This document shows, in pieces, positions 32,668 through 44,238 of a stretch of 64,000 nucleotides of DNA. The stretch's first letter is position 1. The number at the start of each line of letters is the position of its first letter. A model generated the notes under the pieces. The model had not been told where the DNA came from, searched no databases, and was given only the letters and a program-made list of their open reading frames with translations. This DNA comes from Schizochytrium sp. TIO01 (Eukaryota > Sar > Bigyra > Thraustochytrida > Thraustochytriidae). The stretch covers positions 4,286,501 through 4,350,500 of the forward strand of contig SMSO01000034.1 of the NCBI GenBank assembly GCA_004764695.1. Reading direction: 5' to 3'. Position numbers and translations under genes: made by a program.

Positions 32668-34579
32668 CTGCAATAGAATTAATTGATGGAAAGGAGAGAC
32701 GCAAGGTAGCGCCAACAACTTCAGGTTTTGTTTGTTGAAGTAGTGACTCACTACTTCTATACCTACCTCCCATTATAAAAGTTACTAGTGATTACAGATG
32801 GTGCACACCTGTTGCTGAGCATACATACAACAATCTTCGGAGGTGGCTACCATTCGCTGGAATAAGTTAGTTCGACCCGGATTTCTTTAGGACAAAACCC
32901 CACCGGCCTTGTCGATGCGCTGGTTGACTCGTAGAATCGCAGAACGCTGGACGAAACACTAAAACCATACCTAGGTAGGCACAGGTACTTGGGTAAACTG
33001 AGTTTGCATAGTTTGATTAGATTAAAAGAACAGTGTGCACCCTTTCCGTGCGCATTCCATGTTAAATAGGTTGCAGAATTCTGCCAAAAAAATCACTCAA
33101 CCAGAGTGTTTGCTTTGCATCTTTTTTAAAAAGCAGAGGAGCCCAAGGCCTGACCATCATGATTTAGACATTGCCCCTGGAACCAGATTAGTCAACTGCA
33201 TTATCCATCGATCTGCTACACCAAAGTAGGGTCCGCGGGAAACCCCAACAAAAGCTGGCATTCCGAAGCAAGTTTGGCTACAGATGATTCCAAAATAAGA
33301 ATGGAAACAATCTCGTCAGCAACTTTTGGCCTTCAAAACATTGAATGTATAGGACCAGTAAGTCATACCAGTTGCAAAATTAAGATGATTTGAACTACCT
33401 CTAGCATCTTGAGATGAGTTCTTGAGGGTAGACCATGTTGTTGCTTCGAATAAGCTTCATCATCTCTTTTTCTTAAAATAAACAAACAAACAATTATCTG
33501 AGAAATAAGGCACCCACTCTTTGAAAGTTAAAAGGTCAATAAGAGACTGACTTTTGACAGTAATACGATGCTTCCTCTACAAACGCAAGAAATCTGACGG
33601 ACAAACCTTGACACAGATTTTGAAAAAGCTATCGTACCCATCGTTTTTGCATTTCATGCTTTATTCATGGCACTTTTGCTTTAAACAAACTTCGGAAGCT
33701 CAATTTTTCAGACCAGAAGGAACATGGAGGTGACTTTCGGTAATTGACGCAAAGAAGCCCGACTCAGGCTCGTATCAATGTTCACTCTCTGGCACTCGCT
33801 AATTCTCGATGTAGGCTACGTTTAGATCTGGGGAAATTTTGATGTTTTTTAATTGCAAACTCTGCTGATCATATATCGTATTTACTTAGGTAGGCACTGT
33901 ATAGCAGCAGCTTTGATCGAGAAGCAGTTTTGAGAGGAAATACCAACAGAATCCCGGAGCCTGGGCATCGAGGGATTGACTACCTTCCGAATTAGGTGTG
34001 CAAACATATTGATAGTTTTGCTGACTGAATCCAATACTACCTTCCCTCGTATTTCTTTCTCACAAAAAATGTTTCTTATCAGGTATGATGCACCTTTTCG
34101 GTCGCGCGAGAGTGGGACGCTAATTCTCGAGCATGAACGGTCCACAAGTGATCATAGTACGGGCTATACTTATGTAGTCGCAACTTCTTATACTACCTAG
34201 TATTTATCTAGGTGCTCTCAAATACATGAAACAAGAGTTAGGTACACTCGCTCGTGCAAGTATGGCAGATACATAAATTGGTGTAGGGTTTGTGCTTCGT
34301 AGACTTGCGTAGGGTGAAAATCAAGGGAAAGCTAAAAGATCACTAAGCTGTATCTTACTTGAAATGAACGAGGGAAGTGAGCCTCAAACTTCAAGTTGAT
34401 TTACAGAGAAATGTAAAAAAAGAATATCTGAAATCCAGGGTTTGCTCCTTGGGGTGAAAATATGAATCAAGAGATTTGAACAGTCGAGGAAGTTACGTGA
34501 AATTGATTGTTAGAAAACTGTTAGGAATGTGTTCATGAAATTTGCAGGTGCATACACTATCAACCAACAGATATTAAAT
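32668..34579. other. Intergenic region
   Basis: A possible upstream exon of the tentative gene lies near 32805-32850. Otherwise this holds only short frames and copies of the TAGGTAGG-type motif (about 32759, 32970, 33886). No RNA gene was recognised. Confidence 0.35.
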
Positions 34580-35968
34580 TCACTGCGAGAAAAGATCAGT
34601 CAGATCCTGCATCGCAGACTCTGTAATGATGACCTCATCGACAAGATACACGACACCGTTGAGAGTCTGAGCTGTCATATTCGAGACAAGGCTCACAAGA
34701 GAGCGGTCATACTCTCCCGCCAGAGAGTCGATTGTATCTCCAAGATCTTCAGCTGCTACTTGCTCAGAAAGAACATGAGCAAGCAGGATTTGCTGCAATA
34801 CCTTAGTGGGGGCAGAGCGTCCAGATGTAAGCAGTTCCAGCTGACTGGAGGTGAGGTTAAGTTTGGCAAAAGCTTCATCAGTAGGGGCAAATAGCGTGTA
34901 TGCACCAGGGCTATCCAAAACACTGACAATATCTGTTTTGTCAGTCGAAGCTGCTTGAGCAAGCTGGATAAGCGTAGTCAAGTTCTCAGCTTGCGCAAGT
35001 CCAAGCATAGTTTCAGTAGGGAATCCAGGAGGAATCAACGCTTGGTCAATTGCATGAATCACTCCATTAAAGGCCATCAAATCTGTGTAGTTCTCCACCA
35101 CTACAGCTCCGCCATCACCTACGTAGGGAAGATCTACGTAAAGGTTTTCATCAATAAGTGTAGTTACATTGATACCAGTCAATTCGTCAGAGGTCAGTGG
35201 TTCAGCCACAACGTGATAGCCTAGGAATACACCAAGAAGATCAGGATTCTCCTCCAAGTACATGGGAATTGGCTTCAGCATCTTAATTGCATCATTCGTC
35301 GGAGCAAAAACAGTAAATGTGGTATCATCCATGTTTTCCATATGTTCCCCACCCAAAACTGCATCCAAGTTAGCAGCCTTGACAAGGCCAATAAGCTTCG
35401 AAAACTCTTTGGCCGACTTGGCAACCTGCACAATCGACTTGGTGTATGTAAAGTCTTCGGGAGTAAGAACTTTGTTGATGATGTGCGCAATTCCATTTGA
35501 CGCAATGGCGTTGGGCGTCACGACAGAGGCTTGCCCATTCACTTTCATGTCTTCATCAATGATTGGCGTGATAGGCCAAGGGCCTAGGGTATCAATGCTT
35601 GTCAGGCCCGAGTTCATTGCTTCAACAAGGTCCATAGCAGTATAATTACCCTCAACAACATGAAATGCAATCCAGTTGGTGAGAAGGGTGTTTTGATATT
35701 CCTCTCCCGACGTCAAGAACCGTTCTGCATTTGAGTCGAGGCTCGAAAAACGTTTCTCAAAGGCCGCATTGGATGGTGCAAAGACCGTGTATGGTCCCCC
35801 CTCGCTCAGAGTTGTGTTGAGACCAAGCTCTGCCAGCAACGTGGACAGCGTGCTAAGCTTATTGACGCTTTCAGCTAGCTCCACCAAGGTCTGGGCCTGA
35901 GAGATTTGCGGCGCACAGAAGACCAGAAGGCCAACGACGTAGCTCACGAGAGTCCAGGAGGGCGACAT
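34580..35968 (-). CDS. Secreted protein with three fasciclin (FAS1) domains
   Basis: 462 residues, single exon, starting at ATG 35968. A signal peptide is clear: residues 1-25, hydrophobic core VSYVVGLLVFCA with a likely cut after SQAQ. Three FAS1 domains follow at about 28-170, 176-320 and 325-458. Each has the H1 block (GPYTVFAPSNAAFEKR, TTFTVFAPTNDAIKML, GAYTLFAPTDEAFAKL) and the H2 end (GIAHIINKVL, GVIHAIDQAL, GVVYLVDEVI). Potential N-glycosylation sites (NTT, NYT, NVT, NLT) are scattered through it. There is no C-terminal membrane segment or obvious GPI signal, so it is probably extracellular or wall/matrix-bound. FAS1 proteins mediate adhesion; a role in surface attachment fits but is inferred. 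Confidence 0.95.
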   Translation of the reverse strand: MSPSWTLVSYVVGLLVFCAPQISQAQTLVELAESVNKLSTLSTLLAELGLNTTLSEGGPYTVFAPSNAAFEKRFSSLDSNAERFLTSGEEYQNTLLTNWIAFHVVEGNYTAMDLVEAMNSGLTSIDTLGPWPITPIIDEDMKVNGQASVVTPNAIASNGIAHIINKVLTPEDFTYTKSIVQVAKSAKEFSKLIGLVKAANLDAVLGGEHMENMDDTTFTVFAPTNDAIKMLKPIPMYLEENPDLLGVFLGYHVVAEPLTSDELTGINVTTLIDENLYVDLPYVGDGGAVVVENYTDLMAFNGVIHAIDQALIPPGFPTETMLGLAQAENLTTLIQLAQAASTDKTDIVSVLDSPGAYTLFAPTDEAFAKLNLTSSQLELLTSGRSAPTKVLQQILLAHVLSEQVAAEDLGDTIDSLAGEYDRSLVSLVSNMTAQTLNGVVYLVDEVIITESAMQDLTDLFSQ

Positions 35969-36483
35969 CTCGACGTTCGCTCAGTTCTTCGGCGCTGCAA
36001 CCTTTCAACTCGGTTTCTTATTGCAAACTTATGGCAAACCACGTGATCTAGCTCTCGTCGCTTCTTCTTCTGCTTCTGCTTCCGTGCCTGCCTCGGATCT
36101 CTCTTTTGCGCGGGTTCTGCTTGAGTCCGTCTGTGCGGTCAATCTTGAGCAAGCAGGCCTGTCAAGTTTCGGGTTTGCCTGAGCCGCGAGAACGTCGAGG
36201 TCCAAGCACTTCCAGTGTCCTTAGTGAGCTTAGTTCTGCAGCGCCCTCAAAGAGCAGAATGGCCGTCTAGACAGTCAGCGGCACTCGACTGAGCAGCACT
36301 CTCGTCCCAGAGGACCTCGACCACAGCTTTCTCTGGCCGCTGAAGAGTGATCAGAGTGGGTCTTGGAGCTCTGTCTGCGCCTCTACTCGTCTCCGCGGGT
36401 ATCCGCTCTGGGCTCTGGAGCTGCTCGCGTCGGCAGCGCTCAATCTCTTCGAGCGCAGGCCAATTTCCCTGATCAAAACAATT

Positions 36484-36511
36484 CATTCTTCATTCTTCAT
36501 TCTTCATTCTT
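36484..36511. repeat. CATTCTT heptamer repeat
   Basis: Four head-to-tail copies of CATTCTT. They are similar in composition to the 14-base array 280 bases downstream. Confidence 0.9.
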
Positions 36512-36788
36512 CATCGAAAGGGACTTTTCCCGCAGCTCTTGTTTTTCAGGCACTGGTCACTAGTGACTGTGGGGCGCAACGCCGAGAACCTCGAGTTGAG
36601 CTTTCCTTCCTTTCCTTCAACGTGCTCTGGCTTCAAGTTTGTGGCATCGCAGCAGAAGGTTCCGTTCGCGAATTCTGAACCGAATGGCTTGTTCATTTGG
36701 AGATGCATTTGGCCATCTGAGTGAAGGGCCCCTGCCAAAATATGCGCTCTGCTCTGAGCCTGTGCATTTAATCATTCGTTCATTCATT

Positions 36789-36935
36789 CATTCATTCATT
36801 CTCATTCATTCATTCTCATTCATTCATTCTCATTCATTCATTCTCATTCATTCATTCTCATTCATTCATTCTCATTCATTCATTCTCATTCATTCATTCT
36901 CATTCATTCATTCTCATTCATTCATTCTCATTCAT
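36789..36935. repeat. 14-base minisatellite, ten copies
   Basis: CATTCATTCATTCT is repeated ten times without a mismatch (36789-36928), followed by half a unit. A run of simple CATT precedes it. Because 14 is not a multiple of three, every frame cycles, and the Ile/His/Ser-rich open frame across it is an artefact. Confidence 0.95.
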
Positions 36936-38040
36936 ATTTTCGCTGTCTCTTTTTTGGCTTTGTCACTTTTGAGCGGAAAGAGAGAAAAGAAGATGAAAAG
37001 AGAGTATTTTAAACATAACGTTGAAAGTTGAGTTAAAAAAACAAACTAAAAAAAACGGACTCTGCTTGTTTCCTGAAGAAGCTTTGTTTCTGAAGACCTG
37101 AAGAACACTCGTCCTCCGTATGCTCTTGATGAAAGCTCGCTGCTCAGGGCCGAGCACCTTCGTGGCAGTCTGTCCTAAGGTATCACGAGGATCCTCTGAG
37201 GTCGTCTCTGTCAGATTTCCTGTCGAGCTCTGCCAAAGGTCTGAAGACTTTGTTGTTTGTTTCGGCCGCCTCGAACGCCGCCAATTCTTTTATCCGCTAA
37301 AAACCAGAACCAAAGGTTTTTTATATATTATTTTTTAATTAAATTAAAAAATGTTCTCTCTACGAAGAAGAAGCGGTTGCCGAGATCTCCGCGCAGGTGG
37401 AAACAGCTCTAGCCGACGCTTTCGAAGCAACGATAGGCATATCGTGACGATACACTCTCATGGCCGTCGGCTCGAAACGGAGACTCCACGGGTTGCGGGC
37501 AATTAACCCTTAACATGCAAACCGATCGAAGCGCCTCTTTCATTAATTGCAGATTCCGCGAGGCCTCACATATTACCATCATAGAATCGAGTTCATTTAT
37601 TCAATATTTTAAAAACATGATAAATAAACACTTATATGGAAACTCATTTCTATTTAACTTAAAAAACAAACAAAAAAAACGAACAAACAAAAAAACTAAA
37701 AGCGGAGCATTGAGTCTCAGGAATGCATGCACCAATGCTTCTCAGGACACCGCAGTCATTGCGCAATTGAAGAGGAATGTGGATCGTGGCGGCCAAAGAG
37801 CTTCTTTGCTCAAGTTGGTGCTGCACTTTCGGCTGCAAGCAAAGCACTTTCTGTTTGCCACTGTTTCACCTTTCGTTGTTTAAAGTGCAGATGAAACCTT
37901 AAATTGAGGGACTTTTAAAGGCCCTATATACTTTTGGTTTAATTAAATGAAGTAAACAATTAATTGAAAAACATCAGTACTTTTAGATTAAAACTTTTAA
38001 AATATTTGTCTTTTAAGTTTAAGAAGAAAAAAACTATATA

Positions 38041-39300
38041 TATAAAAATGGGACTGATAAAATCGCGAACCGCTCGAAGGAGTTCTGCGAACCCCTCCGG
38101 TGGGATCTCAGGGTACTCCAGAGCCTTGGCGCAACGCTTGATGCGATTCCAGCGATAGCGCTCCCTCGTGACGAGCGTCGCTCAAGTTTCACTCGGCGAG
38201 CTGCGCCGGAGACTGTGCAAAACTGGCGAGGCGGGAGTCAACGTCTTAGCAGAGCGCGGAGATCCCGAGGTGAACCCAACTTCGCTCTGCAGGCTAGGTT
38301 GAGTCGAGAGCGATACCGAAGACCCTGGACGATGCGAGGCACAGCTACGCAGAGCCGTTCGGGAATCGAAGGCCACCTCTGGAAGCCACGGCCCGACAAT
38401 TGGACACCTGGAGCCTGAAGATGCTTGGCGGGGCTGATCGAATTGAACCGAGCCTTGATGTACAGTGACGATCTTGAAGCGGGGGTGGCTACATCTCGAA
38501 CTGCATTCAGAGCCTTCGCCAGTTTCATGATGGCCCAAACTCACGAAGAGAGACCCTCGTGACTTCGTTGCTGCACAACATGTGACTCACCCGCTAGTAG
38601 ATGCCACTTAGCACCTGCCGCCATGACAAGCAAGCAGCTGGGCCTGTTCACGATTTCCACCAGGGTCTCCATCACCTTCACGCTCTCCATGGGCAAGCTC
38701 ATGGCTATCGTTTCAGCGTAGTACCTAAAGCCGAACACCCAGAGAGGACACACGAATTAGACGTGTTTGCGTGCCCGCTCATGCTAACACGAGGGCAGTT
38801 CGTGAGCTTCGGCCTTGGCAAGAAATGCACGGGGGCGATGTATCTCGTGAATCGGATTCTGCCCAGGCTCTCGACTCGGGCGGCACGATGCACTGTCGGT
38901 GCTTTCATGAAAAGACCGTGTTATTCAACGCGATGATGGCCTGGATAAAAGCTTGGGCGTCTCGTGGTGGTGCGGCGAGGAGGACCTTGAAGATTTTAAG
39001 AAACAACCTTGGCACAGCTGCCTGGCGCTGGGAGCGGTTCGGGAGCCCAGCTCGCAGGCGGCGGTGAAAATCTTGCGTGGTGATGGTACTGTGGGGGGTT
39101 CCAGCCTCTGTAACGCAATAGGGAGCACAAATGGACAATGGGGACAGTGCCGAGAGCCCAATCGGTCGTTCACAGAGATACGCATTAAAGGAGGGAAGCA
39201 CTGATGGTGCAATATCGCAGCACCGGTGGCTCGTTTTTCTGTTGTTGCCTTTTTCTGCTGTTGCATTACTAGGATTGCGTAGTAAACTATTTGCAGCCGT
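38041..39300. other. GC-rich coding-like region, gene model unresolved
   Basis: GC content rises sharply here against AT-rich flanks, and several overlapping frames read protein-like on both strands. On plus, ATG 38623 in a GCCGCCATGA context opens a 32-codon frame (MTSKQLGLFTISTRVSITFT) that could splice to a frame running to about 39067. A different plus frame, 38953-39204, reads GVSWWCGEEDLEDFKKQPWH. On minus, 38724-38591 reads MSLPMESVKVMETLVEIVNR between a CTTTAG acceptor and a GTGAGT donor. They cannot all be real, and I recognise no domain. A degraded or multi-exon gene is the best guess. Confidence 0.3.
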
Positions 39301-40102
39301 GAATTAGGATATTTTGCATTCTATTTCGCTGAGTACAGAGAGCAGAAGTTGATTAAATCCACGAAAAGCACTACTTGGTGGTAAATATCTGAACGGAATC
39401 TTCGTTTAGGTTTGCATATACTTGCTCATCGCATTATGTAGACCCTCTACCAGTAGATGAAAAGATAGTACAGGATTCAACTCGAATCTGCGTGCGATCA
39501 AAGTGCGTCTGTTTTGTTTTGTCAGAGGGAGGGGATACAAGCGGGAGGCGCAATTTTTCTCATCAGGGTTGATGTATCTAAGTGATCGGCCTTCTGGACG
39601 GCGTGAAGATTAGACTTTCATTCAGACTTTGAATTCACCCTTGATGTGTTTATACAAGATAAAATCTATTGTATAGCTCACGAGCTGTCACGCAACTTTC
39701 GCAAAGAAAGTACGCCGAAAGAACGCCAAAAGAGCGTTGGGTGGGCGGAGGGTGTCGTACGTATTTTCGTCTTGCGCTTAACTGCAGCTTGGGGTTAACT
39801 AGCATCTGCGCACTATCTGCATAACAGGCTTTAAACCATCATAGAAACATCGAAATTTGAGCGTGTTGAAGAATTCTATACTCGTTTCAGCACAAGATGC
39901 ACCTCTCAAGGCGCGGTCACAAATGTATCTATGCGCCTGTGTATACTTCGGCGCGACTTCATTTTCAATGACACATCGGGTGTCACGAAAATAGAGAAAG
40001 ACAAAAAAAAACAGAGTAGAACGTATTTCATTTGGGTTTGCAGGAGAGAAAAACTAAAACCACTGATTCAAAGAAACGATAAGGAAACAACATAAAACAT
40101 CA
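39301..40102. other. Intergenic region downstream of the sphingosine kinase gene
   Basis: AT-rich DNA with no supportable frame. A short A-rich run lies at about 40001-40010. Confidence 0.4.
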
Positions 40103-41827
40103 TTAATCAGTTACAGACAGAGCAAAAATCTTCATAAAACCGCGCATATTCTGCATTTGCAAGGCCGCATACCCAACATCTTCACCATCAATGGCAATGA
40201 TGCCATTTTTCAGTTCCCCGTTCGGCTCGGGAAGAGGTTCCAGGCGGTAGGCCCTCGTTGGCGTCATTTCGCAACATGGAAGATCTATATGGCCACCAGT
40301 GTCAAGACCAAGAAGGAACTTAAGCCATTTCCATCGATCCATACCCTCTGGCCCGTTCTCCCGAAGATAGGTGAGCTGCAAGAGGCCATCGGCAAAATGC
40401 GAATCGCGCGCTACGTTGGTTGAGCCGTCCATCCAGGGCACATTACAGTTCCACATTGACCAAAAGGTGCCCTCTGCCTTTACCCAATTCTCTGGGAGAG
40501 GCTCATCTAAAGGCGGCAACAAATCCATGTCTGGTGCACTGGCTGGAGTGATGCCTTTGCGCGTATCCCAGTAAAGCCCATCCACTACCGCATCTGCGTG
40601 GTCTGGTGTACGAGGCAAAGGATGCGCATTTGTGCAGGGCAGGTAAGTGATCCGACCATGGTACTTCTTCACAAGCAGGATCCGCTTAAGTGCCTCAATT
40701 GTGAAGCGTGTCTCTCCAAGGAAGCGAAGGTACTCCGATCCTACATCAATATCAGCTAACATCGCCCACTCGAGTGAAAGAAAAGAATATAGACGTTTGA
40801 TAGTCGGTCGAGCGCTTTCCGGGTCGGCCTGATCACTTGCGTTGCTGTACATGTCCACGGCTGCAACGTCTAAAGGCTCCGGCTTGCATTTTGCGACCAG
40901 GAAAGCTGCAGCAAGAGGGCAACTTGCGAGGCGGGCAGCGTCGGCAACGGATTTGGCAAGGCCATTGCCAGACCCTCCAGGAATGACCCCAATCGGTAGC
41001 GTTTGTACACACCTGGCCCAGTCTGGGCGCTGCATCATACCTTGGAGAACCTCATAAATGAGGCCATCACCGCTGACGATGACAATACCTTTATAGATTT
41101 CACACAAGTGTTCGCAGTCCCTGACCATATCAAGTGCATGGCAACTGCGATTTGTGATGACAACCTCGACTTTGTGCCCAGCATCTTCGCAGACGACCTT
41201 GACGCCATCTCCTTCCCAGATCTTCTTAGACCTTCCCAACCCAGATTTCGGGTTTACGAACACCAACAGAGGCAACCCGTCTCGTTCAGAGTCCCTACCC
41301 ATCGCACGTCTAGCGTCTACCTCCCACGCAGAGGCGACGTCCTCCGATGGTGCCACGCGAATTTCTTCGCGTCTTTGCAATTTTCTGTTTCGAGGCACCG
41401 TGGAATTGCCTGTGTACTGCTCACTCCCTCCTCCCAGAAAACTCGGCCACCACGAACTGCTCGAAGACACCGCCTCATAGCCCACATAACGTACTGTCAG
41501 GCCATCACGGTGTACACCCACGATCGACTCAACTGGCATGCCAAAGGGACTTGAGTTGAACTTATCATCCCTACCGTTGTTGACGTCCAAGGCCACATCC
41601 GCGTCCGTGACATCGACCCGCGCCGAGGATGGCTTTTTACCTGACGCAGGTGTACCGGTGCCAGAGGCAGTGCCACTCTCTAAATCGCCGAGCATGGTAT
41701 TGGATGCTGAGTGCGCTCGAGATATGCCAGGGAGGCCGGGGAGGCTTGAGAATATGGATCTACGAGACCACCATGCAGGCGAGGGTGGCGTGCTACTATT
41801 GCTAGTAGTAAGAAGTGCAGAGCTCAT
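40103..41827 (-). CDS. Sphingosine kinase
   Basis: 574 residues from ATG 41827 (an upstream in-frame GTG at 41914 is not needed). The enzyme phosphorylates sphingosine to sphingosine-1-phosphate. The diacylglycerol-kinase catalytic fold is complete: LLVFVNPKSGLGRSKKIW, then GIVIVSGDGLIYEVLQGMMQ with the nucleotide-binding SGDG, then IGVIPGGSGNGLAKSVAD. The sphingosine-kinase specific parts also follow: LYSFLSLEWAMLADIDVGSE, with the Asp that contacts the substrate, and the C-terminal IIAIDGEDVGYAALQMQNM with the DGE. The N-terminal ~190 residues are Ser/Gly-rich and unlike other family members. There is no membrane span, so it is cytosolic with possible membrane recruitment. The alternative, ceramide kinase, is less likely given the C-terminal DGE motif. 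Confidence 0.92.
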   Translation of the reverse strand: MSSALLTTSNSSTPPSPAWWSRRSIFSSLPGLPGISRAHSASNTMLGDLESGTASGTGTPASGKKPSSARVDVTDADVALDVNNGRDDKFNSSPFGMPVESIVGVHRDGLTVRYVGYEAVSSSSSWWPSFLGGGSEQYTGNSTVPRNRKLQRREEIRVAPSEDVASAWEVDARRAMGRDSERDGLPLLVFVNPKSGLGRSKKIWEGDGVKVVCEDAGHKVEVVITNRSCHALDMVRDCEHLCEIYKGIVIVSGDGLIYEVLQGMMQRPDWARCVQTLPIGVIPGGSGNGLAKSVADAARLASCPLAAAFLVAKCKPEPLDVAAVDMYSNASDQADPESARPTIKRLYSFLSLEWAMLADIDVGSEYLRFLGETRFTIEALKRILLVKKYHGRITYLPCTNAHPLPRTPDHADAVVDGLYWDTRKGITPASAPDMDLLPPLDEPLPENWVKAEGTFWSMWNCNVPWMDGSTNVARDSHFADGLLQLTYLRENGPEGMDRWKWLKFLLGLDTGGHIDLPCCEMTPTRAYRLEPLPEPNGELKNGIIAIDGEDVGYAALQMQNMRGFMKIFALSVTD

Positions 41828-42782
41828 GGCGCTGCACAGTCGACCAGCCCTTGCACTGTCCAAGGAACACTTGCGAACGGAGAAGAATATATACTCGACC
41901 CTGGAAGCAGCCACGAGTGGGGAGTGGGCATTCCTGAGAAGGTTTTTGTCGCAAGCTAGCAGGGGGAGAGAGAAAGGTAGGTATCGATGTAATACGGAAT
42001 GCTTAAGTACTTTCCTACTGTATTATTGTGGATACAGCGAATGTGACACTCTGAATGCCATGACAACAGCAAATTCGGAAGGTCTCGTGGAAAGGCAGCT
42101 TCAGACATGCACGACAATGTCTGTGGAGACTCTGGGCCGATTTGCAATTCTGACTATTACTAAACTGATGAAACATATTTGACGTTGTAACAAAATTTGA
42201 CGAAGCAAATTACACAACATTTCTGCTTGTTTGTAATTGTGAAAATCACATGCCTGCGTGTGAATCCGCAATAACACCACTTGAAAACTGCAGAAATGCT
42301 CAACCTTTGCAGCAAGAAGCCAAACGCAGGACCCTTGCTCTTGCTCTTTACTGCTGCTCGATGCTCTTCGATTCGCGTTTCTGTTAGGGCTTGGTTAAAT
42401 TGTCCAAAAAGTCGGTAGGTGTATGTATAGGTAGGTAAAGTGTACACCTGAAGACTGAAATTTCAACGATGAAACAAACGTTATAAATTAATAGGTTTCA
42501 TCTGTTCATCGTATGCAACGTCTCAGAAGATAAGAAAGAACACGCAATTAATTCATACTCTAGTATTTAATAATTAGTATTATTACAAAATACGGGAAGG
42601 AGAGAAAGAACTTGAGCGTGAAAGATTGAAGCTAGACAAAAGTCAAGCCAAGCCAAGTCAGATTTGCAATAGTTTCAAGGCAAGGTGTCTTGGGGCGCGG
42701 TCGAGACCAAGTTCTCGAGAACGCCACTTCAGAAAGCTTCTTGCTTACCTTCTTTGTTGTACGTCGTTGTGTGATTCTTGCG
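41828..42782. other. Intergenic region between divergent genes
   Basis: 955 bases upstream of both the sphingosine kinase and the membrane-anchored protein. It contains AAAGGTAGGTAT at about 41973 and GGTAGGTGTATGTATAGGTAGGTAAAG near 42413-42439, further copies of the dispersed motif. There is no gene. Confidence 0.45.
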
Positions 42783-43712
42783 ATGGTGGCGGAGCATGCG
42801 TCTGGTGAGGCCTCGTGGGCAGAGTCCACGTGGACCTCAGTAGTCTCGTCTCTGACCGGGGACGAGACATCAACAACTGCAAAGTGGACAACGCTTGCGC
42901 TAGGACTTTTGGGCCTCGTAGTGATCGGTACGCTTGCACAGAGAGCCTGGACCCAGGCTGCAATTGCTGGTGGTGAAGGAGGAAACCCCAAGACTGGCAC
43001 TGCCAAGGCTAGCAGATCAAAACCTGTGGCGCAAGGTAAGATTGACTGCAAAATCTCAGACCGCGAGCGTGTTATCGAGGCGACAAGTGATTTCCTTCGA
43101 AACGTACGTGCGAACGCAATAACGATCGTCTCACCTAAGGGAAGCCCTCAACCGTTGGGTGATTATTTTGAAGAATTGAAGGCTCTGGGCGACAGATCCA
43201 AGTCGGAGGCTGTGAGCCGCGAATTTGCAGTCCAGGTAACACTTGCGGTGCAAAATGCTCTGTTGAAGGCATGGAAGGAAGGCGGGGATACGGCAAGCAG
43301 CCTTCCCGGTGCGCTAGGAGCGCAGGTTATTGAGCTGCTCACAGTCTCGCCGACAATGGACGCACTTCTTGATGCAGGCATCATGCCGCCTTCCATGAAT
43401 CAGCCTGCGTACACCCTGGTAGTAACAGGATCTGAGGTCAGGTGTATTACAGAAGGTTTCGTTGGAATGCCCGTGATGGGACCCGCAGACCCGAACCTCA
43501 AGTATACCTCGCAACGAATGCGCCTCCTGTCAGGAAATATTATGGACGTTGCTACTAGTGCATCGCCATCCACCATGCGCCTCGAGTATTGCATTATGCC
43601 TACTTCGGCTCAGCGCATCTCACAGGTCACATCTAGCACGCATACTGCTCTGCATGAAACCTGCCAGATGAACAGTTCAAGCGCTAATTGGCAGGATTTC
43701 CTCACCTGTTAA
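42783..43712 (+). CDS. N-terminally membrane-anchored protein of unknown family
   Basis: 309 residues from ATG 42783; an open stretch continues upstream in frame without another ATG. One membrane span is seen near residues 33-54 (WTTLALGLLGLVVIGTLAQR). A basic, Gly/Lys-rich linker follows, then a soluble domain of ~230 residues (RERVIEATSDFLRNVRANAI, PLGDYFEELKALGDRSKSEA, TLAVQNALLKAWKEGG, GALGAQVIELLTVSPTMDAL). The helical, Ala/Leu-rich middle looks folded. I do not recognise the family. The frame ends cleanly before an AT-rich region. It could be an organelle outer-membrane or ER tail-in protein; this is speculation from topology. Confidence 0.7.
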   Translation: MVAEHASGEASWAESTWTSVVSSLTGDETSTTAKWTTLALGLLGLVVIGTLAQRAWTQAAIAGGEGGNPKTGTAKASRSKPVAQGKIDCKISDRERVIEATSDFLRNVRANAITIVSPKGSPQPLGDYFEELKALGDRSKSEAVSREFAVQVTLAVQNALLKAWKEGGDTASSLPGALGAQVIELLTVSPTMDALLDAGIMPPSMNQPAYTLVVTGSEVRCITEGFVGMPVMGPADPNLKYTSQRMRLLSGNIMDVATSASPSTMRLEYCIMPTSAQRISQVTSSTHTALHETCQMNSSSANWQDFLTC

Positions 43713-44220
43713 GGTAAACCTTCGTTGCTCATATAGTGAAACACTGGACCACCGTTTGTTCTTTAAATCACACTGAACGATCTATGCTAATCCGTGTTAG
43801 TATATAATTAGAATCGTCAAAATATCTATAAATTTACTGTCTCATGTAATTAGGAGTAGAAAATCTTACTTGTATGTTATACGAAATCGAAGTGGAGAAA
43901 TTGTTCTAAAATGACATAGAAACTCTACAACCGTGAAATGATCATGTTCTTGTGAATACTGATCTTGCCAAAACCTTACATTGTGTTTCATATTTTGTTA
44001 CAAGTTGTTGCACTTAGTTCAATTGTGAAAATGAATTAGTGGTTCTTTTCACCGCTGCATTTTTTACTTCTAAATGCTTTTATTTTCTCTTAGCTTTTAT
44101 TATTTGCAACCTGTTTGACGACTGTTTTATGCTTAGCTAATGTTAGGGGGTTTGCCAACTCACGAACTGGAGAAGCTCAGCATTGTTTCTTCGTGCGCCA
44201 ATTAGTAGACATGTTTTAAA

Positions 44221-44238
44221 AGAGAGAGAGAGAGAGAG
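44221..44238. repeat. AG dinucleotide microsatellite
   Basis: Nine tandem AG units in intergenic DNA. Confidence 0.9.

Larger units (their letters stand above)
35969..38040. other. Gene-poor region with ATTC-type minisatellites
   Basis: Two kilobases upstream of the FAS1 gene. A 79-codon minus frame (36247-36486) begins with ATG and reads moderately protein-like but is unrecognised. The region is dominated by CATTCTT repeats at 36484-36511 and the 14-base array at 36789-36935, followed by AT-rich DNA. Confidence 0.4.

Noticed and set aside
36247-36486. 79-codon minus frame with ATG upstream of the FAS1 gene
   Set aside because: Reads moderately protein-like but has no recognised domain, no neighbour support and no splice link; not enough to call a gene.
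36639-37031. 130-codon plus frame with Ile/His/Ser/Phe repeats
   Set aside because: Generated by the 14-base minisatellite; the repeat cycles through all frames without stops.
38401-38520. GGTTCAATTCG resembling a tRNA B box (minus strand)
   Set aside because: No matching A box or cloverleaf arms could be folded around it.
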